From: Anas platyrhynchos
Taxonomy: Eukaryota; Chordata; Aves; Anseriformes; Anatidae
Assembly: GCF_047663525.1 (NCBI RefSeq)
Contig: NC_092612.1
Location: 1,459,501 to 1,523,500 of the forward strand
Length of the DNA stretch: 64,000 nt
Direction of reading: 5' to 3'
The notes under the pieces are model-generated. The model searched no databases, had not been told where the DNA came from, and saw only the letters and a program-made list of their open reading frames with translations. The position numbers and the translations under genes are program-made. Below, piece after piece: positions 35,513-46,190 of the stretch (its first letter is position 1; every line of letters begins with the position of its first letter).

Positions 35513-37843
35513 ATGAGCGTCCCGGGGCCGGGGGGCCGGGGGCTGAGCTTCGCCGAGGGGCTCCTGCGGCGGCACGGCTGGAGCCAGGGTGCGGCCGGGG
35601 GCTGCTGGGGGGTCCCGGGGGGGTCCCGGAGTTGTTGGGGGTCCCCGAAACCCCCCCGGGTATCTGGGGTCTGCGGGGATGCTGAGGGTCCCCGCTTGGG
35701 GTTCTCACCGGTTCTGGGGGTCCCCGTGGGTGCTGGGGGGGCACGGGGGTCCTGAGGGTCCCCACGGGTCTTGGGGGGCCCTGGAGGACCTGAGGGGGCT
35801 CGTGGATGCTGGGGGGCCACAGGGGTGCCAAGGGTCCTCGGGGGTCCCCACTCCTGGTGGGGGTCCGGAGGGTCCCCACGGCTCCCGGGGGTCCCCAGGG
35901 GTCCCCAAAGGTTCTGGGGGTCCCCATGGCTCCCGAGAATCCCCACGGCTCCTGGGGGTCCCCAGGGCTCCTGGGGGTCTCTGTGGCTGCTCAGGGCTCT
36001 CAGGGGTCCCCATGTGTCTCAAGGGTCCCCTTGGGTGCCAGCGGTCCCCACAGCTTCTGGGGGTCCCCATGGGTGTCAGGGTCCCCACGGGTCTCAGGGG
36101 TCCCCATGGGTGCCAGGGGTCCCCATGGCTTCTGGGGGTCCCCATGGGTGTCAGGGGTCCCCACGGGTCTCGGGGGGTCCCCTTGGGTGCCAGGGGTCCC
36201 CGTGGCTCCTGGATGCCCCTGTGGGTGCTGGGGCACACCACCACCCTCCACGCACAAGCTGTGCCCCTCATCCTTCGTGCAGTGGCACAGCTGGGGGCAC
36301 GCTGCAGCCAGGCCTGGGGCTCCCTTTGGGTCATTTCCCTTGAGCCCCCCCCCCGGGACATCCCCCAATTCGGGGTGTGGAGCCCCCGTGAGCGCCGCTC
36401 CCTCTGTTCACAGGCAAGGGGCTGGGCAAGAAGGAGGACGGCATCAGCCAGGCCCTCAGGGTGAAGGTGAAATGCGACAGCGCGGGGGTGAGTAGGGTGA
36501 CGGGAGGGGGCCAGACCCCAAAACGCACCGCGGGGGTGTGCCGGGGGTCCTGGTGGCTGTCCCCTTTTTGAGGGGTCCCCCTGCCTGTCCCCTTTTTTGC
36601 CCCGCAGGTGGGTCACAACGCGGCCGAGCAGTTCTCCTTCCACTGGTGGGATCACGTCTTCAACGAGTCCGCCGCCAACATCGCTGTGGAGGACGGGCAG
36701 GTAGGGGGGGGCAGCGGGGAATTCCACCGGGATTTGGGGTCACCTTGGGGTTTTTTTTGCACCCCCTGAGGCTCGCAGTGCCCGGCGCTGCTGCGGGGGG
36801 GGGGGACGGAGGCACACACACAGATGAAAAGTGCCCGATTGTGGTCTGCTCCCGCAGGACGGCGTCTGCCTGAAGACCCTCGGTGAGCAGCGCTCTGGGA
36901 TCAGCACCAAGAAGCCCCGCAAGGCCGTCGGTGCTGGCAGCAAACTGTACGGCCGCTTCGTGAAGGTGCCACCTCGGGACACGGCTCTGTGAAATCTGCT
37001 GGCTCTGTGCACCCCCTCCCTGGCAGCTTTTTGCTCTTGTGGCCCCTTTTCAGCCCCTTTTTTTTCCACGTCCCCCATTCCCTCGGCAGGCAGCCACGCT
37101 CACGGCACGCGGCGAGGAACCGGCCAAGCTGCCCGCAGGCTCGGAGAGCAGCGAGGAGGAGGAGGAGGAGGAGAAATTGGACCGCTCTTCGGCCCGGAGG
37201 CAAGGAGGGAGGGATGGGGGTGGCAGGGGAACCCTGCTGTGGCTCACACCGGTGTCACCGTGCTGGGGGTGACACCTCCTGTTTGTGTCCCCAGGCTGAC
37301 GGATGAGGAGCTGGTGAGAGCATGCGGGGGCCGCACCGCACACAAGTGAGTGGCTGGGGGGGTTGGGGCTGCGTTTTTGGGATCCCTGTTCCTGGCAGGC
37401 TGGGCTAAGGGGGGTGTGGGACCCTGCTGCGAGCACCCTAAACCTGGGGTTGTTGCAGGGGGGCCCGTCACGGCCTGACCATGAGCGCCAAGCTGGCGCG
37501 CCTGGAGGAGCAGGAGCGAGCCTTCCTCGCCACGTACCAGCAAAAGAGGGAGCAGCCCCAGCCCGCAGAGCTGCAGGAGAAGAAGAAGAAGAAAAAGAAG
37601 AAAAAGAAACGGGCTGGAGATGGAGCAGAGGCTGAGGCGCCGCAGAGCTGTGAGCCAAGTGGAGAAGAGGAGGTGGAAGGAGAGGAAGAGAAGGTTGCGA
37701 AGAGAAAGAAGAAGAAAAAGAAGGAGAAAGAAGAACTGGCTGAGGCAGAATTCCCTCTAGAAGAGGCAGAAGGGGCAGAGCAGGCTGCGCACAGCCCCAA
37801 GAAGAAGAAGAAGAGGAAGAAGAAGCGGAGGGAGGAGGAGTGA
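35513..37843 (+). CDS. GPATCH4: GPATCH4, G-patch domain nucleolar protein
   Basis: Seven exons: 35513-35588, 36414-36487, 36608-36700, 36858-36965, 37090-37199, 37295-37345 and 37459-37843. They give 298 aa. A G-patch at about residues 10-55 reads LSFAEGLLRRHGWSQGKGLG then KKEDGISQAL; HWWDHVFNESAAN follows. Then come an acidic linker (SESSEEEEEEE), LTDEELVRACGGRTAHKGA and LTMSAKLARLEEQE, as in human GPATCH4. The C-terminus is Lys/Glu-rich and consistent with nucleolar localisation. G-patches activate DEAH helicases; GPATCH4 is reported to partner DHX15 and act in rRNA/snRNA modification. The protein is shorter than human because the Lys/Glu tail has fewer repeats. Intron 5 starts with GC (AG|GCAAGG). 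Confidence 0.95.
35600..36230. repeat. GCTTCTGGGGGTCCCCATGG minisatellite in GPATCH4 intron 1
   Basis: About 630 bases of 15-30 base units with GGGGGTCCCC, CTCCTGGGGGT and GCTTCTGGGGG. Reading its reverse complement gives GGGGACCCCCAGAAGC, the unit of the upstream array at 34920-35345. Confidence 0.9.
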
Positions 37844-38358
37844 ATGGTGCCGGTACCGCCTGGCTGGGAGGGCACCGATCCTGCCTGCGGCACCGGTGGG
37901 CACCCAGAGCTGTGGCTGAGCCCCGCATGAGCTGGGCTTGTTGGGCTGGGGCTGGCTGGAGTTTTGTTTCACCCACGGAGCCTTCCTCCAGCCTGGGGTG
38001 CGCCCAGATCCCCCCAGGCCCTACGGCTGGGACGTGTTTGTTACAGGTCCAACATCAAGGGATGCAAGGGCAGAGCCCACCGCGCACTGGTTCGTTTCCC
38101 AAGGGCATCAATAAAACTTTATTGCAGTGAAATGCTCCTGAAGTGCATCGTGTGACAGATCCTGGGTTGTGTCTACACCTAGAAACACCCAAATTAGCTT
38201 CTAACCCCAAACCCCAGCCCTGGCAACCTGCAGCAAACCTCCATCCCGCTGCCGGAGCTGGGTAGCACTGACCCAACACGCGGTGCCGAGCCTCCTCTGG
38301 GCGCAGAGCTGCATCTTTGGCAAAATTGGGCCCTGCGTGGCCGTGCCAATCCCCAACC
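37844..38358. other. Convergent 3' UTRs of GPATCH4 (+) and NAXE (-)
   Basis: The two stop codons are 515 bases apart. The GPATCH4 UTR runs from the left and the NAXE UTR from the right, meeting at the double poly(A) signal at 38110-38123. Confidence 0.75.
38110..38123. terminator. Two-way poly(A) signal AATAAAACTTTATT
   Basis: AATAAA at 38110-38115 serves GPATCH4 on +. TTTATT at 38118-38123 is AATAAA for NAXE on -. They are separated by two bases. No other AATAAA serves either gene between the stops, so the two transcripts should overlap by a few tens of bases. Confidence 0.8.
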
Positions 38359-40083
38359 CTAGGAGAGCTGCAGGACGCAGTCCGTCCCCGGGTACGGGGG
38401 CAGATTCAGGGAATATTTCTTCTGCAGCGCCACGGGCACGAAGCGGCCGCCCAGGAAGTGGTAGCGGCCGGTGAAATGCTGCGCCGCCTTCTTGGGCGCC
38501 GTCAGCGAGATGAGCATGTCGGGCTGCAGCCCGTCCGCCTTCCCCTTCTCCACGTCCCAGCCTGCAACGAACCCCAAAACCTGGCTGGAGCAGGGGAAAA
38601 CCCCCCCCAACCAGGTGCTTTCTGCCCCAAAGGGTCCGGCCGCTACTCACCCGAGGGGATGTCGATGCTGGCCACCGGCACCGTGACGCGCTCGAGGGTG
38701 TTGAGGATGCTCCCGAAGGGCTCCCGCACCGCCCCCGTGAAGCTGAACCCAAAAATCGCGTCCACCACCAGCCCGTAGAGCTCGTCGATGAGCGCAGCCT
38801 GCGGTGGAAGGGGGGGAACCAGCCTCAGGGTGGGGGTACGGCCCCGAGGAGGGGGGGCGCGTGCAATTTTGGGGTGCTGTTTGCTCACCTCTGCCGGGAA
38901 TTCGGAGAGGAAGGGGATGTCCATCTTCTGGCACTGGGTGGTCAGCCCTTCAAACAGCGGCTTGTTGGGGCGCTTGGGGTAATACACGGTGGGCTCGTAG
39001 CCCTGCGAGGACAAGGATGGAGCCGTTTGGGGGGGCAGAAACCCCAAATTTTGCGGGTCCTGGGACCCTGGGGGCAGGGGGCGAGGCTCGGCCCCGTGCA
39101 GGACACTCACAAACATTTTCAGGTGGCGGGCGCACACCAAGCCGTCGCCCCCGTTGTTCCCCGGCCCGCACACGACCAGCACGGCGGGGAGGCTCTTGGT
39201 GAAGGAGCCGGGGGGGTACGCCTGGGGTAAGAGGGAGGGCAGGGTTACAGCGGGCTGGGTGGGCACCCAAGGGTGGCCGCTCGCCGCTTCCGCGCCCACC
39301 TTGGCGATGGCGGTGGCGCAGCTCAGCCCCGCCAGCTCCATCAGCTGGTCCACGCTGAACTTGTACTCGGTGAAGAGCTCCTGGTCGATGGCCTGGGCTT
39401 CCTCCTGCCTGGGGGAGCAGCGGGCACCCGTGGGACCCCTGCAGGGCACCCCTGGGACCTCTACGGGCACCCTTGGGGCCCCAGCGGGCACCCCTGGGAC
39501 CCCAGTGCTATGGGACCAGGGCCAGCACAGGGGTGCCGCTGCACGAACCCACCCCCACCCCCCTTTGGCATTGCAAAACACCCAGGGACAGGGGGGCAGC
39601 CCCCCCCTTGTACTTCTACCACCCTCTCCACCCCCCCTGCACACTCTCCAACCCCCCATACACCCTCTCCATGCCCCCCCTACACCCTCTCTAACCCCCT
39701 TGCACCCTCTCCAAACCCCCCTGCACCCTCTCCACGACCCCCTGCAACCTCTCCACCCCCTTGCACCCTCTCCAATCCCCCTGCACCCTCTCCACCTTCC
39801 TTGCACCCTCTCCAGGCCCCCTGCACCCTCTCCAACCCCCTTGCACCCTCTCCAATCCTCCCTGCAACCCCCCTCACCCTCTCCAACCCCCCCTGCACCC
39901 TCTCCACCCCCCTCCCAAAAAACCCAGGACCCCTTACCCAAGGAAGCGCAGCCCCCCCGTGCTGGAGCCGTGCATGGCGCAGCGGGGGCGGCTCCAATTC
40001 CAACTCCGGCTCGGGCAGCGCCCCCCCCCCGCCGCCACCAGCAGCCCCAACCCCAACCCCAGCAGCCCCCGAGGACCCCGCAT
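38359..40083 (-). CDS. NAXE: NAXE (AI-BP), NAD(P)HX epimerase
   Basis: Six exons on the - strand: 40083-39938, 39408-39300, 39221-39111, 39002-38889, 38798-38651 and 38561-38359. They give 276 aa (human 288). The YjeF_N fold is clear: [47 protein letters not shown] (phosphate-binding NGGDG loop), [30 protein letters not shown] and LTAPKKAA. The enzyme interconverts R and S NAD(P)HX so that NAXD can restore NAD(P)H; it also binds apoA-I. The Arg/Leu/Gly-rich N-terminus ([13 protein letters not shown]) looks like a mitochondrial or secretory leader. An upstream in-frame ATG at 40128 could add 15 residues; I prefer 40083, which resembles human MSRLRALLGLGLL. Confidence 0.96.
39600..39925. repeat. 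CACCCTCTCCAACCCCCTTG minisatellite in NAXE intron 1
   Basis: About 15-18 copies of a 17-22 base unit on +. The NAXE coding strand is therefore G-rich (GGGTTGGAGAGGGTG). It lies next to the exon 1 donor at 39937. Confidence 0.9.
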
Positions 40084-42169
40084 GCAGCGCCCCGGCCCCG
40101 CACGGCTCGGATCGGCCCGGAGCAACACGGAGCAAGCGCAAGGGGCGGCCCCGGCCCCGGCTCCTCCCCGGGTTTGGGGTGCTTGGGGCGAGGGGGGAGC
40201 CGCTGGGGGGCGCTGGGGTGGGAGCAGAGAAGGGCGAGAGGTTTTGGGGTCGCTCAGCTTTATTTTGGGGGGGTTTCCAGCAAAATGGGAGAGGGGAGAG
40301 AGGCCGGTGCTGTGCGCGCTGGTGCGCAGCCGGGGCCGGATCCTGCTGCGGTGGTGCCGGTGGAAGGGGACCGCTGGTGGCCCCGGTGGCTCCGTGCCAC
40401 CCTCCTGCTGTCTGTGGGTGTCACAGGAGGCTGCAGATGCGGGACAGCATCCCGCTGCCCCGGCTGGGTCCCCAAATCCTGCGAGGCACAGGATGGGGGC
40501 CGCCGGGGAGTTTTATAGGACCACCGGCACCCACCGTGGCCCCACCACCATGCCCAAGGGCTTGGGGTGGGATCCCTGGTGCCAGTCCTCAGCGCTTGAG
40601 CACCGCACGTGGTTTTGGGGAGGGGGATGTGGGGGTTGCAAGGAGCTGCGGTGCCCAAATCCTGCCCGAAAACCCCAGCCCGTGGCCCTGCACGGCACCT
40701 ACCGCTGCGGGGAGCGTGGCCCCAGGGGTTTGTGCTTGCTGTGCCCGGTGAAACGTGGTGTGAAGACAGTGGCTGGGGGCGCGGGGGCTCGGGTTTTGCT
40801 TCGGCACACACCTCCCGGCCGCAGACAGGTGCTGTTCAGATGCCTGGGAGCAAAGCAGAGAGCAAAACGGGGAGCGCTGTGGGATGAACGCTGCCTGATC
40901 CCATTGCCACCAACCCATCCCCATGTCCCAGCCTGAATTACCCCCTTAAAACCCAACGCGTGATGCCAGCCAGGAGCGTTTTGGCCAGCTGAGACAGTGG
41001 TGACGTTGCTGCAGTCGCTACGTCCTGTCCCCATGCAAACCTTCTGCTGAAATCCAGCCTGGCCGTGGCTTTTTGCCTTCATCCAGGAGCCTGCAGCAGA
41101 CCCTGGAGCGATGCCGCTCGCTGTGTTGCTGCTGCTGCCAGGGCCAAAAGGCAGCAATTCGGTGCAGGGAGCCCTGCCTCTCACCCACCCGTTAACATGG
41201 GGCTGGCTGCGACGCCCCGGAGATGTGCTGGGACCATCCTCATCCTCCTCGGAGCTGGCTGGGTGCCGGCGAGGGGCCTGGGGCTCTGCTGCGGGGTCGG
41301 GGGCCGGGGCTGCTGCTCCTGTGCCACCGGGGAGGAAACAGGCAGGAGGCTGGCACGAGCTGTGCTGAAGCCTTGCCTCTGGCTGAAAGCCACCGTGTGG
41401 CTCAGATGTCACCTGGGTCGTAGTTGGCAAGAGGATGGGGTTCGGTTCCCCCCTTGCTGCTTGGATAATTGTTCCGGGAAGGTTTTTTTTTGCTTTGCTC
41501 CTCTCCCCACTGCTGCCTCCCCACGCCTCTGTCCAGCACCAGGCGATGTGCCCCTCTGTTTTTTTATTGCAAATCAGGGAAAAAATGCCAGTCCTGATTT
41601 CTGGAAGTCTGATTTTCTGAAAATCTCTCTTCCCAGGACTGTGGCCAGCGCGGGAGCCAACCCAGTGTTTCCCTCTGCAGCACCCAGGACACGTGGGCAC
41701 CACCCCAGGCACACTCTGCACCCTCTTACCTGGCATCCCAGGCTGTGCTCCCAGCGCAGGCTGGTGCAGCTCATCCCCAGCTTTCTCCCTGAAGGACCTG
41801 GGGTCAAGGGGAGGAAGATTTATCCCATGGATGCTGCTGGGAACTCAGCCATGGAGGAGCGAGGGGCAGGACACCGGCCTCTGCCGGCACAGCTGGAGCT
41901 TTCCTACTCACACCTCGCTTCCCCGGAGCCGTGTCCCACTGGCACGGGGCAGCACGGAGCAAAACTGCGGTGGGTTGAGGTCCTGCGGGGCACCAGCGGG
42001 GAGGACGGGTGGCCTGGGGGCCACACAGAGGTGTCCCTGTCCCCCAAACCCCAAAGCAGGGCTCGGTCAGGAGAGGCGAGCAGCTGCACAGCTCGGGGAG
42101 GTGGCAGAAAACGCACACCTCGGTGCAGGGCTTTGCTGGCATCTCCACCCCTGAGCACCATCCCCGGCC
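40084..42169. other. NAXE promoter region and TTC24 3' flank
   Basis: GC-rich sequence at 40084-40200 with GGGCGG-type boxes is the likely NAXE promoter. A - strand AATAAA (TTTATT at 41563-41568) could end TTC24 about 600 bases after its stop; confidence in this is low. The rest holds no recognisable exon, although long frames exist on both strands owing to high GC. Confidence 0.5.
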
Positions 42170-44043
<1,874 letters not shown>

Positions 44044-44127
44044 GGGCAGTGACACACCTGCAAGAAAGAAGCACCGAGCAGCCTGGTGTGGCACAGCCAG
44101 AGTCCTGGCACCCCTCAAACAAGCAGA

Positions 44128-44161
44128 TTTTATTATTATTATTACTATTGCTATTATTATT

Positions 44162-44192
<31 letters not shown>

Positions 44193-44350
44193 CTATTATT
44201 ATTACTATTATTACTATTATTATTATCATCATCATCACTATTACTATTATTTTTATTACTACTACTATTACTGCTATTATTACCACCACCCTCCTCCTCC
44301 TCACCATTATTATTCCCATTATTATTCTCATTATCACTCGTTATTACTAT
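44128..44350. repeat. Imperfect (ATT)n microsatellite
   Basis: About 220 bases of ATT with ACT, ATC and GCT variants, just upstream of TTC24 exon 1. Runs of Tyr, Leu or Ile in translated frames are its shadow. Confidence 0.95.
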
Positions 44351-44785
44351 CACTAAAATTTGGAGCCCGTTTGCTGCACAAACAGGAGGAAAAACCTTCC
44401 CACGGACGACCCCAAGCCCAACCTCTCTGCTCATCACGTACCCGAGCAGAGGGGCGGCGTGACGGGGAAGGCTTTAATTCGGGGTTTTCTTTTAGGACTG
44501 TGCCCGGCTGCACTTACTGTTGTCCTTTTAGGTTCTGAGCGGGCAGGGGGCGAAGCACAGAGCCCTGGGTGGGGGATGAGGCTTCCTAAAATGTCCCCGA
44601 GTGCCTCCTGGACTCGCAGCCGACTGGTGACGGCTGCCGGTGGCTCCCGGGTGTCCGGGGAGCTGCAGGAGCGGCGATGGCCCCGCAGGCTCCGGTTTCA
44701 GCTCCGCCACCATCGGGCCGTGCAGTGCCATGGTAACGGGGCCTGCGGGCGTGTGGTGGCTGTGGCGGGTGGCACAAGCGGTTGC
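44351..44785. other. Unassigned DNA upstream of TTC24
   Basis: GC-rich, with no recognised exon. It may hold a TTC24 5' non-coding exon and promoter, but nothing decides this. Confidence 0.4.
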
Positions 44786-46070
44786 TTGTGGTGGGTGGCG
44801 CGACCTGTGATGGGTGGCACAAGTGGCCATAACGGGTGGCACAGCCGGCTGCTTGTTGAGGGTGACACAAGTGGCCATCTGTGGTGGGTGGCACGATGGG
44901 ACACTTGTGAGGGGTGACACAATCGTCTCCTTGTGACAAGGGGGCACAACTGGCTGCATGGTGGCACAACCGTCCAGCCGTGACAGGTGACACAACCGGA
45001 CACTTGTAACAGGCGGCATAACCGGATGCTTGTGACAGGTGATGATAGTGGCCACCTGCAACAGGTGACACAACCAACTGCTTGTGATGGGTGACACAAT
45101 TGTCTGCTTGTGACAGGGGGCACAACCGGCTGCCTGGTGGCACAACCGGCCACCCGTGACAGGCGACACAACCGGACACTTGTGATGGGTGGCACAACCA
45201 GACGCCAGTGACAGGTGACAGAGCCAGCCACTTGTGACAGGGGGCACAACTGGACACCTACAAAAGATGGCGTAACCATCCACTTGTGACGGGTGACACA
45301 ACCAGGTGCTTGTTGTGGGTGGCACGACTGGACACCTGCGATGGGTGACACAAGTGGCCATAACGGGTGGCACAACCGGCTGTTTGTGACGGGTGACACA
45401 AGTGGCAATCTGTGGTGGGTGGCACGACGGGACACTTGTGAGGGGTGACACAATCGTCTGCTTGTGACAGGGGGCACAACTGGCCGCCTGGTGGCACAAC
45501 CATCCAGCCGTGACAGGTGACACAACCGGACACCTGTGACGGGTGACAGAGCCATCTACTTGTGACAGGGAGCACAACTGAACACCTACAAAAGATGGTA
45601 TAACCATCCACTTGTGATGGGTGACACAACCAGCCACCTGTGATGGGTGACAATAGTGGCCACTTGTGATGGGTGACACAACCAGCTGCTTGTGGTGGGT
45701 GGCACGACCTGTGATGGGTGACAATAGTGGCCATAACAGGTGGCACTGCCGGCTGTTTGTGACGGGTGACACAAGTGGCAATCTGTGGTGGGTGGCACGA
45801 CGGGACACTTGTGAGGGGTGACACAATCGTCTGCTTGTGACAGGGGGCACAACTGGCCGCCTGGTGGCACAACTGGACACTTGTGACAGGTGACACAACC
45901 GGACACTTGTGATGGTGGCACAACCGGACACTTGTGACGGGTGACAGAGCCGTCTACTTGTGACAGGGGGCACAACTGGACACATATAACAGAAGGCATC
46001 ACCACTTGTGACTGGTGACACAACCAGCCACCCCTGACGGGTGACAACAGCGGCCATTTGGGGTGGGTGG
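44786..46070. repeat. 26-bp minisatellite with higher-order repeats
   Basis: About 48 units of the form GGTGACACAACCGGACACTT + GTGACA (26 bases). Variants are TGATGG, TAACGG, and CACGACGGG in the middle. A block at 45381-45500 recurs nearly exactly at 45754-45873, a 373-base offset. E-box hexamers (CACTTG, CACCTG, CAGGTG) occur in many units. Confidence 0.93.
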
Positions 46071-46089
46071 CACAACAGGCCTCAACCCC

Positions 46090-46190
46090 TAGCCGAGAAC
46101 TACAAGTCCCGTCAGCCCCCGCGCGACCTCCCCCCACGTGACCGCCTGCAGGCGGGAGATTCGAATCGCGGGCGGGGCCGCGGCTGCACC
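46090..46190 (+). promoter_or_regulatory. IQGAP3 promoter with CDE/CHR cell-cycle element
   Basis: GGCGG (46151-46155), a 4-base spacer, then TTCGAA (46160-46165) fit the bipartite CDE/CHR layout; cdc25C has GGCGG-AAGG-TTTGAA. Also present are CACGTG at 46135-46140, a partial ZNF143-like ACTACAAGTCCC at 46099-46110 and GGGCGGGG at 46170-46177. There is no TATA box. CDE/CHR sites recruit the DREAM and MuvB complexes, which silence genes in G0/G1 and activate them in G2/M, consistent with IQGAP3 being a proliferation gene. Confidence 0.7.

Noticed and set aside
38643-40103. A 486-codon frame covering several NAXE exons
   Set aside because: It reads through introns that happen to be open. Splicing at clear GT-AG sites gives the NAXE protein instead.
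44786-46070. Regular repeats resembling a CRISPR array
   Set aside because: Units are contiguous and diverged, with no unique spacers. The setting is a vertebrate genome.
44528-46075. A 515-codon Cys/His-rich open frame on -, resembling zinc-knuckle repeats
   Set aside because: The 26-bp unit happens to lack stops in that direction in all three frames, and the Cys-His pattern shifts with each unit because 26 is not a multiple of 3. No conserved spacing of a zinc finger is kept.
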